A DNA stretch of 64,000 nt from JBIOXB01 sp050732395 (GCA_050732395.1 JBOHQX010000332.1:1-64000), one strand, 5' to 3'; numbered from the stretch's first letter, positions 8,825 through 17,685 are shown. Notes: a model not told the origin generated them from the letters alone. Translations and numbers: made by a program.

Positions 8825-9091
8825 ATGGAACTGAGAAAGAATTTGGTAACGATCATCGGCCTCATCGCTGCCACCTTGACCACGACTGCGTTCATTCCGC
8901 AAGTCGTCAAGAGCTGGAAAAACAAATCTGCAAGAGATTTATCCCTGGGGATGTTCATACTCTTCTGTAGCGGCGTCTTGCTTTGGCTCATCTACGGCAT
9001 TTTGAGCAAAGATGCCCCTATTATCTTCAGCAACACCGTCACTCTTGTCCTATCGTTGACTATCATTATTTTGAAAATAAGATACGGCTGA
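8825..9091 (+). CDS. SemiSWEET-type sugar transporter (PQ-loop family)
   Basis: This 88-residue membrane protein has three transmembrane helices and the PQ-loop signature FIPQVVKSWKNKSARDLSLG in helix 1 and the following loop. Length and layout match bacterial SemiSWEETs, which dimerise to carry sugars such as sucrose or glucose down a gradient. I prefer ATG 8825 because it gives the family length; GTG 8804 would add seven residues. The ribosome site is weak. The preceding 290 bases hold repeated words (ATCTTTGCG, CTCTGCG) but no gene. The sugar transported cannot be read from sequence. Confidence 0.85.
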   Translation: MELRKNLVTIIGLIAATLTTTAFIPQVVKSWKNKSARDLSLGMFILFCSGVLLWLIYGILSKDAPIIFSNTVTLVLSLTIIILKIRYG

Positions 9092-9218
9092 AGGTTTTTG
9101 CTGGCTGAGTCGCCGGCGATTGGAATTCGCACGCACTGCCCACCCGTCAAGCCTAACCTTGCCGGAACAGGCATGCGGCTCGACTTGTTTGCTGGAGTTC
9201 GATGAAAGTAGGCCTCGT

Positions 9219-10124
9219 ATGACTTTGAAACTGATAGCACTGTCCGGACTGAAGATCCTCGCCTTGACAATTGTCATGTTTTTGAGTTTTACAGTCGCGG
9301 CGGGTGTCGTCGGGGAGATGGGGACCGCCGAGCAGCCGGCTGAACCGGCCACCGCGGCGCTTGCCTTGCTGGCGGTCTGCTTTCTGAATTCTGTTGTTCT
9401 TGGCTACCTCATTACACGCTCGCGTTGGGCCGGGTGGCGGTTGATGGCGACGATCTTTATCGTTTTCTATGGGGTGATGACCTTCATGGGACAAATCGAA
9501 TCTGCAGTGTACATCACGCGACTGCCGGTGGGGATGTTGCCTCGCCTGTTTCTCATGGGATTGCTCATTGCCGCGCCCTTCGCGGTGCTCGCTGTGTTCA
9601 TCCTGGGCAAGCACCGGCACACAGCGCTGGATCAAGAATCAAAGCAAGGATCGATGATCCCATTTAAAGAATGGGCTTGGAAGATGGCGGTGCTTGCGAT
9701 TGTTTACGTGACTTTGTACTTCACCTTTGGCCATTTCATTGCCTGGCAAAGCCCGGCGGTACGCGAGTATTACGGCGGCACGGGCACGGGCAGCTTCTTT
9801 GCGCAAATGCGCACAACGCTGGGCGAGCGATTTTGGCTCCTGCCTTTCCAATTCTTACGCGGGCTCATGTGGATCCTGCTGGCATTGCCGGTCATTCGTA
9901 TGTTGAGGGGGCAAAGGTGGGAAACGGCATTGGCGGTTGGGTTCTTGTTCTCTGTCGTGATGAACGCGCAACTCCTCTTGCCAAATCCCTTCATGCCGGA
10001 AGAAGTGCGGATCATGCATTTGGTCGAAACGGCCACCTCGAACTTTATTTTTGGGGGATTGGTGGGCTGGATGCTTTCCGCCACCGGGAGTGAGGCGGTC
10101 GAGCTGGCGACCTCTCATGCATGA
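9219..10124 (+). CDS. Polytopic membrane protein of unknown function
   Basis: This 301-residue protein has about eight hydrophobic segments spread over its full length, for example ILALTIVMFLSFTVAAGVV, ALALLAVCFLNSVVLGYLI and LMWILLALPVI. I do not recognise the family and see no catalytic motif. The start is ATG 9219, because the upstream part of the open frame (from 9120) is charged and unlike a membrane protein. It follows the SemiSWEET gene by 127 bases and runs convergently toward the oxidoreductase gene, with a strong hairpin between them. Confidence 0.7.
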   Translation: MTLKLIALSGLKILALTIVMFLSFTVAAGVVGEMGTAEQPAEPATAALALLAVCFLNSVVLGYLITRSRWAGWRLMATIFIVFYGVMTFMGQIESAVYITRLPVGMLPRLFLMGLLIAAPFAVLAVFILGKHRHTALDQESKQGSMIPFKEWAWKMAVLAIVYVTLYFTFGHFIAWQSPAVREYYGGTGTGSFFAQMRTTLGERFWLLPFQFLRGLMWILLALPVIRMLRGQRWETALAVGFLFSVVMNAQLLLPNPFMPEEVRIMHLVETATSNFIFGGLVGWMLSATGSEAVELATSHA

Positions 10125-10137
10125 TCCTTGAAATTGC

Positions 10138-10200
10138 CCAACGGATGGAAAAACGACCAACGGAAAATAAAAATCCGTTGGTCGTTTTTCCATCCGTTGG
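10138..10200. terminator. Perfect 27-bp hairpin between convergent genes
   Basis: Bases 10138-10164 and 10174-10200 are exact reverse complements with a 9-base A-rich loop. The element sits 14 bases after the stop at 10124 and 87 bases before the minus-strand gene's stop, so it may end both transcripts. Neither side has a proper T-run (an A-run, CAAAAAAAAC, follows on the plus strand), so it is not a textbook intrinsic terminator. Each arm contains CCAACGGA twice. See also 2097-2122. Confidence 0.65.
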
Positions 10201-10286
10201 CAAAAAAAACTTTTAGAGTTTTCTCTAAGCTTTGCGGCCTAGGGACTTGCCGTGGCAGTACTCTTGATCGCAAATTGAAATTTGCG

Positions 10287-11699
10287 TTACGTGAGCATCT
10301 TCAAATTCTCCGGATCCCACTGGACCACGCGCTTTTCGATATAGCTATTGTTGGTGAGCAGTGCCGGAGCGGCGGCGCGTAATCCGTAGGTGGCATCTTC
10401 CGTGACGGGCTTGCCGCCACGAATGGCGTTGAAGAAATTGTGAAAATGATCCAAACGGTCGTCGTAGTCTTCGGGCGCTTTGTACTCGCTCGAGCCGTCG
10501 AGATGCGGGCGCTCCAAGGTCTTCGCCCTTTCCGTGCGGTATTGATCGGCAAATTGCTTTTGCACGTCGTTTGAAAAGGTACGCACCGAGTTATAGCCTT
10601 CCAACACGTCCTTCTCACCCTCTTGATAAATGCCTTGTTGCGCCACCTTGACGCCTCCCCAGTTGATCGTCATCGTGCCCTCGCTGCCGATGAAGCGAAT
10701 GCCGGCCTCGCTGCCACTGCCGTCAATGAAATTCGTCGAAAGTGAAATCGTAAACGCCGGGTGGGTTTCCGTTTTTGGATAACTGTATAAACCCTGAATC
10801 ACGTCGGGTGCGTCGCGGCCGTCCTTCCAATAGCGCAAACCGCCGGTGGCCATGATCTGCGTCGGTCCATTCGATCCCAACACATGATGAATGCCGGTGA
10901 AAAGATGCACGAACAAATCGCCCGGGATGCCGGTGCCGTAGTCCCAATAATTGCGCCACCTGAAAAAGCGCACGGGATCGAATGGATGTTTGGGTGCTTC
11001 ACCGAGGAAACGGTCCCAATCAATGGTCTGCGCGGAGGCATCCGGTGGAATGGAATATTGCCACGCGCCGATGGCCGAATTGCGTTTCCAACTGGCTTCC
11101 ACCATGTTGAGCTCGCCGATCGCGCCGGATTTGTACAGCTCTTTGGCTTTGTCGTAAATGAGCGAGCTGACGTACTGGCTGCCCACTTGTAAAACTTTTT
11201 TGGTTTTGCGCTGGGCCTCGATCACGCGCTGGCCCTCTTCCAGTTTTTGCACCATCGGTTTCTCACAATAAACGTGCTTGCCCGCTTGCATCGCATCGAT
11301 GGCGGCTTTCGCATGCCAATGATCCGGAGTGGAAACGATCACCGCGTCAACGTCAGAGCGGCTGAGAATCTCGCGATAATCGCGCGTCGTGAACACGTTC
11401 TTGCCAAAGACCTCGTTGGCGCGGACACGTCTGCCGTCATACAAGTCCGAGGCGGCGACCAGCTCGACGCCCGGCACTTGCAAAGCCGTCGTCGTGTCTA
11501 TAAAACCGATGATGCCCATGCCAATGGTGGCGAGGCGAATGCGATCGCTGGGCGCCAGGGGTTTGCTGTTGAGCTCGCGCAATGGTATCTCTTGAACGTT
11601 AGCCGCCAGTAGGGTTGGCATTGCGCCGGCTGCCAACGCCGAGGTGGCAGCGCAATGCTTGAGAAAATCCCGGCGGGAATAACTTTTGGTGGTGAGCAT
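10287..11699 (-). CDS. Gfo/Idh/MocA family oxidoreductase with Tat signal
   Basis: This 470-residue NAD(P)-dependent sugar oxidoreductase carries a twin-arginine export signal, SRRDFLKHCAATSALAAGA. It is followed by a Rossmann fold with GMGIIG near residue 62 and the family motif EKPM near residue 147. The C-terminal part has the alpha/beta substrate domain seen in secreted members of the family. I chose the ATG whose complement is at 11697-11699 because AAGGAG lies 9 bases upstream of it; the frame is open further upstream without a signal. The enzyme is likely folded with its cofactor and exported to the periplasm. The neighbour upstream is a DUF1080 protein, a common pairing in sugar or glycoside catabolism. 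The sugar is unknown. Confidence 0.9.
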   Translation of the reverse strand: MLTTKSYSRRDFLKHCAATSALAAGAMPTLLAANVQEIPLRELNSKPLAPSDRIRLATIGMGIIGFIDTTTALQVPGVELVAASDLYDGRRVRANEVFGKNVFTTRDYREILSRSDVDAVIVSTPDHWHAKAAIDAMQAGKHVYCEKPMVQKLEEGQRVIEAQRKTKKVLQVGSQYVSSLIYDKAKELYKSGAIGELNMVEASWKRNSAIGAWQYSIPPDASAQTIDWDRFLGEAPKHPFDPVRFFRWRNYWDYGTGIPGDLFVHLFTGIHHVLGSNGPTQIMATGGLRYWKDGRDAPDVIQGLYSYPKTETHPAFTISLSTNFIDGSGSEAGIRFIGSEGTMTINWGGVKVAQQGIYQEGEKDVLEGYNSVRTFSNDVQKQFADQYRTERAKTLERPHLDGSSEYKAPEDYDDRLDHFHNFFNAIRGGKPVTEDATYGLRAAAPALLTNNSYIEKRVVQWDPENLKMLT

Positions 11700-11708
11700 G
11701 ATCTTTTT

Positions 11709-11714
11709 CTCCTT
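11709..11714 (-). promoter_or_regulatory. Ribosome binding site that fixes the oxidoreductase start
   Basis: On the minus strand AAGGAG ends nine bases before the ATG at 11699-11697. This decides in favour of the start that gives an intact Tat signal. Confidence 0.75.
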
Positions 11715-11833
11715 AAATGTGGCTTTTAAATTGCAGATCAAAATTATCGCGGAGGTGATGACATTGGCAGATCTAACTGACTTGGCATTGTCGAGGCAAG
11801 GCCGCATCCATGAAATGTCATGCTGAAGCCGGT

Positions 11834-12937
11834 TCAATTTGGGGCAACCTTCTTCGCCACCTCCTGTGTTCCGCCGATGTGGAATACGAAGCTGCGAGGA
11901 TGCCCATTGGAGTCGAGATCGAATTTTAAATCCACGGCGGATCTCTTCATGGAGAATTCACGCTCCGAATGCGCGACGATCTCGAACCAGCGATCGCCGT
12001 AAAAATTAGCCAGTAACTTATCGCCCTCGCGCTTGATAGTAAAATCCCTGCCTGGACTCACTTCGTATCGGCCAGCGTACCGCTCGATCACCTGCGACGG
12101 CAAAGCGATCACTTGGCCCGCCAGATTGACCGGCGGATCGAGCTCGATCGGCTCAGGCAATTCCCGCAGCCAAATATTGCGATAACGTACCGGGCTGCCG
12201 TGATCCTGCAATGAAATGGGAAGCCTGTCGGGATGAGCCTGGTAAGGATTATACTCCAGCCAATTGGTCGGCCCCCATAGGGCAACGTTGTCCTGCACCA
12301 GCATTCCATTGTGCAGCACCGTTAAGCGCGCCGGGCGCACGAGTTTGCCGTCGCCTGCAAAACGCGGCCGCCGAAAAATGATTTCAAAACTTTGCCACTC
12401 GCCCGGCGCCCGGCAGGCATTGACCAGAGGCGGATACTGGCCATAGATGCCAGCGGCTTGACCGTCGGCATAGGTCTGGCTTTGATACGAATCGAGCACC
12501 TGCACCTCATACTGCCCCATCAAATAAACGCCGCTGTTGCCCTGACTCTGTCCCTGGTCTTGTGCGCGTGTTGGCGCCGCCCATTCGACATGTAATTGCA
12601 CGTCTCCCCAGCCCATCCTGGTTCGAATGTCACCGCTTTCTTTGCCGATCTCCATGTATCCATTTTCCACCTTCCATTTCGCCGGCTCTCCCTTCATATC
12701 GCTCCATTGAGAAAGATCTTTACCGTCGAATAGTATGGTCGCATCCGAGGGCGGCGGCGCAGATGAATCGTTTTTCGGCGGGGTAACAACCGGTGGGCGC
12801 GGCCGATTCATATCATGAATTTTCCATTGCGAAACAGATTGCGCCCAGCCGTTGCCGTCGATGCACATCGTTGTAAGCATACTCATTGTTAGGGTATATC
12901 GGCACAGGCAAGGGAAGGGACTGGTTTTATTGAACAT
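11834..12937 (-). CDS. Secreted DUF1080 / 3-keto-disaccharide hydrolase family protein
   Basis: This 367-residue protein has an N-terminal signal segment, a Pro-rich linker, then a LamG-like jelly-roll domain of the DUF1080 type: ILFDGKDLSQWSD, GYMEIGKESGDIRTR, GNSGVYLMGQYEVQVLDSY, and the block QDHGSPVRYRNIWLRELP. DUF1080 members include 3-ketoglycoside hydrolases and carbohydrate-binding proteins. Residues about 275-367 form an extra C-terminal domain of roughly 90 residues (ALPSQVIERYAGRYEV onward) that resembles the tail of some beta-lactamase-related proteins. GGAGAG precedes the start. The oxidoreductase gene follows 134 bases downstream on the same strand. Together they could oxidise a sugar at C3 and cleave the keto-glycoside, a pathway inferred from family knowledge only. 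Confidence 0.85.
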   Translation of the reverse strand: MFNKTSPFPCLCRYTLTMSMLTTMCIDGNGWAQSVSQWKIHDMNRPRPPVVTPPKNDSSAPPPSDATILFDGKDLSQWSDMKGEPAKWKVENGYMEIGKESGDIRTRMGWGDVQLHVEWAAPTRAQDQGQSQGNSGVYLMGQYEVQVLDSYQSQTYADGQAAGIYGQYPPLVNACRAPGEWQSFEIIFRRPRFAGDGKLVRPARLTVLHNGMLVQDNVALWGPTNWLEYNPYQAHPDRLPISLQDHGSPVRYRNIWLRELPEPIELDPPVNLAGQVIALPSQVIERYAGRYEVSPGRDFTIKREGDKLLANFYGDRWFEIVAHSEREFSMKRSAVDLKFDLDSNGHPRSFVFHIGGTQEVAKKVAPN

Positions 12938-13669
12938 GACGAGCTCTCCGTTGAAAAATTCATAGTTTGCCCTTGTTCAACTGCCGAAAACCGCGGTTCG
13001 ATGCAGCCGCCATTTCCACCGTGAGAAAAGGTTTTCAGCAGGTTTGCGCTCCGGTGCAGTTTTTCATAACAGTATAAGTGAAATCTTTGCGAAAAAAGCA
13101 AAACCTTTTGCGCGGAAGAGTGGAAAATACCCTGTTGCGGAATCAAAGCGGTCGAGGGCAAGAGCACAACGCTGTAGGGTGGGTATTATGAAGTTAGATG
13201 AAAAAACACGAAACGGTCTGACACTAGACCGAGACTGGAGAAACGATAGTTTTTCCAGGAATGCTAGCGCGTGAAGCTTGAGGTTGGGTGCGCCTTCCGC
13301 AACATGCTTTCATAGTAAGTAATTTAATGGTCGAACTTGGAGCAAACGGGGGGCACCATGCCTAAATATCATGATCTCAATCTTGTTCATCAAAATCAAG
13401 GTTAGAGAATCATTGCGAAGATTTTTCTTGCTGCGACAGAAGCTGACTGAAGAGCACTTTGCTGATGGGCTTGAACCAATATCGAACCACTAACCATATA
13501 TAAAGCAAGATTTATGCCATGAATCACCTCCAGTATTTATTGAAAATATACCTTCTTCCGTTAAAAAAATGCACAGGGGGAAGCGAAAAATTTTCGCACG
13601 GGCGGCGTGAAAACGAAAAAGCGGGCCTGTGAGCCAACGGCTCGCAACTTCGTTTTCCACTGCCACAAC
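12938..13669. other. Long leader/intergenic region ahead of the EPS locus
   Basis: About 730 bases separate the divergent DUF1080 and NusG-paralog genes, so promoters for both directions should lie here. I see only short open frames without support, a small GCAAAA/TTTTGC hairpin at 13098-13111, and an AT-rich stretch near 13500-13570. A weak sigma-54-like match (GG at 13287-13288, GC at 13299-13300) is noted in the findings. No RNA gene or riboswitch is recognised. Confidence 0.5.
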
Positions 13670-14212
13670 ATGGTGATCATGTTTATGTCCGCCACACTGC
13701 GGGGTGAGAGCTGGTATGCGATCTATTGTATAAGCCGTCACGAACGTCAGGTTAACGAAAGGCTCAATGCCAAGGGGATCAGCACTTTCCTGGCGGAGGC
13801 TCTGATGCGGGTGCAATGGGGATCACGAATACGAAAGGTGAACAAGAACTTATTGCCTGGATACGTGCTGGTGCACGCGCAAATGGATCCAGACACGTAC
13901 CTGAGGGCACTACAAACGCCGAGCGTCGTGAAATTTGTTGGGAATCCCTGGCCGAATCTTTCCTGGATTCCGGATGAGCAAGTCGATAGCTTACGTTTGT
14001 TGTTGGGGTCCGGCGAAACTTTTTCGGAAACGCCCTACTGGAAATCCGGTGACCGCGTGGAGGTTATTGCCGGCCCGCTCATGGGCTTGAAAGGCCTGGT
14101 CGTGACCGGCGAAAGCCGCAGGCAACGCGTGATCGTTTCTCTAGATTTGTTGCAGCGCAGCCTGGCAGTCGAGGTTGACTCAGCAAACTTGAGAGCGCTG
14201 CGATCACCGTGA
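13670..14212 (+). CDS. NusG-family transcription antiterminator (RfaH/UpxY-like)
   Basis: This protein of about 180 residues has the NusG N-terminal domain (SWYAIYCISRHERQVNERL, then LLPGYVLVHAQM, and FVGNPWPNLSWIPDEQV). A C-terminal KOW domain follows (GDRVEVIAGPLMGLKGLV). It is a specialised paralog of the UpxY/RfaH sort rather than housekeeping NusG, judged by its position alone at the head of a 43-kb EPS locus. Such factors bind RNA polymerase and let it read through long polysaccharide operons. The start is uncertain: ATG 13670, 13679 and 13685 are all possible, and no strong ribosome site decides. Confidence 0.88.
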   Translation: MVIMFMSATLRGESWYAIYCISRHERQVNERLNAKGISTFLAEALMRVQWGSRIRKVNKNLLPGYVLVHAQMDPDTYLRALQTPSVVKFVGNPWPNLSWIPDEQVDSLRLLLGSGETFSETPYWKSGDRVEVIAGPLMGLKGLVVTGESRRQRVIVSLDLLQRSLAVEVDSANLRALRSP

Positions 14213-14265
14213 ATCGCCGCCTGATCCGATCGTGCTTCAATCAAAATATGCGAAGTTCCACGTGC

Positions 14266-14299
14266 ACCGGAACTTGATAGCAATGTTCCGGTAGAGCAT
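14266..14299 (+). promoter_or_regulatory. 8-bp hairpin followed by an ops-like CGGTAG sequence
   Basis: ACCGGAAC (14266-14273) pairs with GTTCCGGT (14285-14292). The right arm runs into CCGGTAGAGCATC, which shares the CGGTAG core of the ops element that recruits RfaH. It lies between the NusG paralog and the first EPS enzyme gene. The similarity is short and may be chance. Confidence 0.3.
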
Positions 14300-14483
14300 C
14301 ATTTCGTAAAGTTGCATAGATCTTACCCTGTTCATCATCGCTGCTCTTGCAGCAGATGGTGACGCGTCTTGTTACGTTAGGCGTCATCACTCAAGCAGCA
14401 CAACACGGCAGCGGGAACATGCGCTGGCGTTAAGGACGGCGGAGCTATTCCCCGACGATTCTTGGGAAAAAAGTGGGGCAGAA

Positions 14484-15221
14484 ATGGGCGTTCGTCTTTC
14501 CGACCTCATAGGGATGTGTCTGGCTCTGATAATTACCCTACCGTTTTTCTTGCTTATTCCAATTCTGATCAAGCTCGATTCACCCGGGCCGGTATTGTAT
14601 CGCCAGGTGCGGACGGGTTGCAACCGGCGTCGCAGAGAGCGGCGCGTGCAGAATTTGCAGGTTGGGAAAGACCGTAGGCGCAGTCCCAGACGCGTAGGGA
14701 ATGCCTTGGGCAAGCCGTTTACGATTTACAAATTTCGTACGATGGTAAAAGATGCGGAACGAAGAAGCGGTCCGGTTTGGGCCATGCGGGACGACCCGCG
14801 CATCACCAACCTCGGCCACTGGTTGCGCTCGACGCATCTGGACGAGCTTCCGCAATTGTGGAACGTGCTCCGAGGCGACATGAGCCTGGTCGGGCCGCGC
14901 CCTGAGCGGCCCGAAATCATAGCAAAGATCATTCATGAAATACCCGCTTATGAACAGCGCCTGTTGGCAAAGCCCGGCCTGACCGGCCTGGCCCAGGTTT
15001 GTTGGAAATATGATAGCAGCATGGAAGATGTTAGGAAAAAGCTTCAGTTAGATCTTCTGTATTTGGCCAGACAGACCTGGCATATGCGGCTGCGGATATT
15101 GATGTATACGATGATAAAAGCACTATCACCAGCCGCGACAATAGGCCTCGATATGCTGGCACCGGGCGTGAGGGCAAACGTGAAGTTGCCAACTTTGGAG
15201 CAGGTTGCGCAAAAGCAGTAG
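14484..15221 (+). CDS. Priming sugar transferase (undecaprenyl-phosphate phosphoglycosyltransferase)
   Basis: This 245-residue protein belongs to the bacterial sugar transferase family that moves a sugar phosphate onto undecaprenyl phosphate, the first step in EPS assembly. One N-terminal hydrophobic segment (LIGMCLALIITLPFFLLIPIL) is followed by the catalytic core: SPGPVLYRQVR, YKFRTM, the metal-binding DELPQLWNVLRGDMSLVGPRP block, and KPGLTGLAQV. It lacks the four extra helices of WcaJ-type enzymes, so it is the short monotopic PglC-like form. An unusual basic insert of about 25 residues (rich in Arg, around 46-75) separates QVRTG from FTIYKFRTM. The start ATG 14484 follows a GGGG purine stretch. 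Confidence 0.93.
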   Translation: MGVRLSDLIGMCLALIITLPFFLLIPILIKLDSPGPVLYRQVRTGCNRRRRERRVQNLQVGKDRRRSPRRVGNALGKPFTIYKFRTMVKDAERRSGPVWAMRDDPRITNLGHWLRSTHLDELPQLWNVLRGDMSLVGPRPERPEIIAKIIHEIPAYEQRLLAKPGLTGLAQVCWKYDSSMEDVRKKLQLDLLYLARQTWHMRLRILMYTMIKALSPAATIGLDMLAPGVRANVKLPTLEQVAQKQ

Positions 15222-15248
15222 TGCCCATTCCTCGCATCCTTTGATCAC

Positions 15249-16028
15249 ATGACGCCGAACCCTCTCAACAACCTCCACGCGCCGGCTATTGTTTTTCTAG
15301 CTGCGCTGACTTGCCTGGGCAACTGGCATAATGCCTTCGCCCAGACCGACGACCAAAACTCTGCGAGCGCCGTGAGGATTGTTTCAAAGCCATCCGGGGC
15401 CACGGTCGACTTGAGGGGAGAACACGAATTCAAGGGAAAAACACCCTTTATCTTGCCCTACCAATTATCTGGAAAGTATCGCATCGAAGCCAGCCGCCCC
15501 GGCTATGAAACCACAGCTTGGGAATATACTTTCGCAGCACAAAGACCGGGGCTCTTGAATCTGAAGCTACAAGCAAAGAGGCCGTCGAAAGCACTCTATC
15601 GCTCTCTTATTTTACCTGGATGGGGACAGTATTATTCCGGCAAGAAGCTTTGGGGAACCTTGTTCTGTGGTCTCACGGCGGCGAGCACTCTGGCTTATGG
15701 ACTAAATGAGGCTGACTACGGAGATGCGCAAGACCAGCATCGCGGGGCCTTGAAGCAATTCAATATTGCCGTTGTCTCCGGGACGAATGACGATCAACGA
15801 GCGGCTTTGGCGGAATTGAACACGGCGTTGCGGACGCTCAATTCTTCCGAAAGGTCAAGAAACAGGGCCTTTCTCGTTCTGGGCGCAATCTGGGCGTTCA
15901 GCGCGATCGAGAGCGTTGTACTATTTCCGAGGCAAGCACCGCAAATTCGTGTGGGCGGGACCCTCGACCTGAGCCAGCGTGAGCAAGCGGCTGAGCTCAA
16001 GCTAACCATGAAACTTGCAATAGACTAA
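15249..16028 (+). CDS. PEGA-domain protein with DUF5683-like membrane region
   Basis: This 259-residue protein has a signal segment (residues about 12-31), then a PEGA domain (VRIVSKPSGATVDLRG to RPGYETTAWEY). A DUF5683-like stretch follows, with SLILPGWGQYYSGKKLWG near residue 119 and two further hydrophobic segments. PEGA domains are small extracytoplasmic beta modules that probably bind surface polymers. Its place just after the priming transferase suggests a role in envelope or EPS assembly, but no activity is known for this architecture. Confidence 0.7.
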   Translation: MTPNPLNNLHAPAIVFLAALTCLGNWHNAFAQTDDQNSASAVRIVSKPSGATVDLRGEHEFKGKTPFILPYQLSGKYRIEASRPGYETTAWEYTFAAQRPGLLNLKLQAKRPSKALYRSLILPGWGQYYSGKKLWGTLFCGLTAASTLAYGLNEADYGDAQDQHRGALKQFNIAVVSGTNDDQRAALAELNTALRTLNSSERSRNRAFLVLGAIWAFSAIESVVLFPRQAPQIRVGGTLDLSQREQAAELKLTMKLAID

Positions 16029-16044
16029 TTTCGAGCTTTCGTTC

Positions 16045-17685
16045 ATGAAAACCTGGCATTTCTTCGAGATTTGGCTGTGGCAAATTCAACCTCAAACGGG
16101 AACACGGTATTCTAGCAGAGTTTGGTTATCCCAACTATTGGGAGCGATTTGCCTTTTGTCCATTTACTCCTGCAGCAGCTACAATCCCACCGCTTCGAAT
16201 ATAGGAAACGCCTCGTTCTTGCCCGCGCCAACAAATATGAGCGCTACGACTGGCACGGTGTTCGTCGACCTTGCCTGGCAATTCAATGACGTTAGCCGAG
16301 TCAAGGAGTTTCGAGTTTATCGCCGAGGGCAAAGAACGCCGACATTCAGTCGAATCGCGTCGACCAAGGCTCTGCAGTACCGTGACAACCTGGTGGCGAG
16401 CGATTCAGTTTATTTTTATCGCGTGGCTGCCGTCGGCTCCGCCAATCTGGAAGGAGCGCCTTCTGAAATCATATCAGCCACTCCTGGAATCTATAGCCTC
16501 AAGTTGTCCGGAGGTTCAAAGTACACGAACCGGCGGAGCGTGCTCATTGCCATCTCGGCGCCACAAAATACGGCGCTTATGCTTATCGCTAATGATTCAT
16601 CTTTTACCAATGCAAGCTGGGAGAGCTTTGCCACGCAGCGTGCATGGGATTTGACCTTGGGAGACGGGCGAAAGATCGTTTATGCAAAGTTTCGCAGCGC
16701 CGCCGGTCAAGAAACCTCCAAGCCCGTGCAGGCCGAAATCATTTTGGACTCGGTCGCCGGAATCAAGTTCGTGCAAGAGAACAGCCAGGGTCGCAATCTG
16801 AAGCCGGGAGAAAGGCTGCACCTGTCGCTGAATGCCGGTGAAGCGCAAGGCAATGCCACGGCCGACCTGGTCGATCTTTCGAATACCACCAGCGGTCGAG
16901 TACTTGGCATTCGGCTCTATGATGATGGCACGAATGGGGATCAAACCTCCGCCGACGGGATATATGAAACGGATTATCTGATCGGGCCCGGCCTGGAAGT
17001 TCTTAATGCCTACGTCTATGGTCATTTTACCGATGTTGCCGGCAATGTTGCGCCTACGGCCACGGCCTCGGGTCGTGTGACGATTCAGTTGCCGCCCACG
17101 GCCGTGATTTTGTATGAACCGACCACGCTCGTCAACGATGCCACTGCTCTCAGCCTGCGTTGGACGCGAAATTCGGATACCGACTTCTTTTCGTATCAGA
17201 TACGGCGCTCTCGTGATGCGGTGGTATCCTTGTCCTCTGTGCTCGTGCGGGAATTCAACAGCGTTCAGAGCACAACACACACTGACACAAATCTCGATCC
17301 CGGAACCAGGTATTACTACCGGTTATATGTTTTCGATACGGCCGGTAACAGCACGGGCAGCAATATTGTACAAGCTACGACTCCAGCGAACGAATCCCCG
17401 CAGCCGGTGAGCCTGTCGCAGCCGGTGTCGGACCCGGCCGCAACGGCCTTGACTTTGACCTGGTCGTCGAGCGCGGAAACCGATTTTGGCAGCTATCGCC
17501 TGTATCGTTCGGGTTCTTCCCCAGTCGATACCACTTCAGCGCCAGTAACGGTTATCAACAGCGCTGGGACCACCCAGTATCGCGACGCAAGCGTGCTTGC
17601 GAATACCACATACTATTATCGCGTCTTTGTGTATGACAAATACGGACTCTCTGCCGGCAGCAATGAAGTGCAAGGCCGGCCGTGA
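16045..17685 (+). CDS. Putative lipoprotein with fibronectin type III domains
   Basis: This 546-residue protein has a hydrophobic N-terminal segment ending in SIYSCSS. Cys43 is a likely lipid attachment site, although Tyr at position -2 is atypical. The rest is beta-rich: an FN3 domain at about 52-145, a central Ig-like region with DDGTNGDQTSADGIYETD (residues about 290-345), and two more FN3 domains starting near 350 and 450. FN3 signatures such as YYRLYVFDTAGN and YYRVFVYDKYG repeat at the ends of the domains. It is probably an outer-membrane or periplasmic scaffold. The start may be downstream of ATG 16045, as about 30 residues precede the hydrophobic segment. Confidence 0.7.
   Translation: MKTWHFFEIWLWQIQPQTGTRYSSRVWLSQLLGAICLLSIYSCSSYNPTASNIGNASFLPAPTNMSATTGTVFVDLAWQFNDVSRVKEFRVYRRGQRTPTFSRIASTKALQYRDNLVASDSVYFYRVAAVGSANLEGAPSEIISATPGIYSLKLSGGSKYTNRRSVLIAISAPQNTALMLIANDSSFTNASWESFATQRAWDLTLGDGRKIVYAKFRSAAGQETSKPVQAEIILDSVAGIKFVQENSQGRNLKPGERLHLSLNAGEAQGNATADLVDLSNTTSGRVLGIRLYDDGTNGDQTSADGIYETDYLIGPGLEVLNAYVYGHFTDVAGNVAPTATASGRVTIQLPPTAVILYEPTTLVNDATALSLRWTRNSDTDFFSYQIRRSRDAVVSLSSVLVREFNSVQSTTHTDTNLDPGTRYYYRLYVFDTAGNSTGSNIVQATTPANESPQPVSLSQPVSDPAATALTLTWSSSAETDFGSYRLYRSGSSPVDTTSAPVTVINSAGTTQYRDASVLANTTYYYRVFVYDKYGLSAGSNEVQGRP

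Noticed and set aside
13044..13274. Small open frame in the leader before the EPS locus
   Set aside because: No ribosome site, no resemblance to a protein, and a similar-size frame exists on the opposite strand.
16597..17280. 227-codon minus-strand frame opposite the FN3 lipoprotein
   Set aside because: The plus strand encodes regular FN3 blocks; the antisense translation is unlike any known protein.
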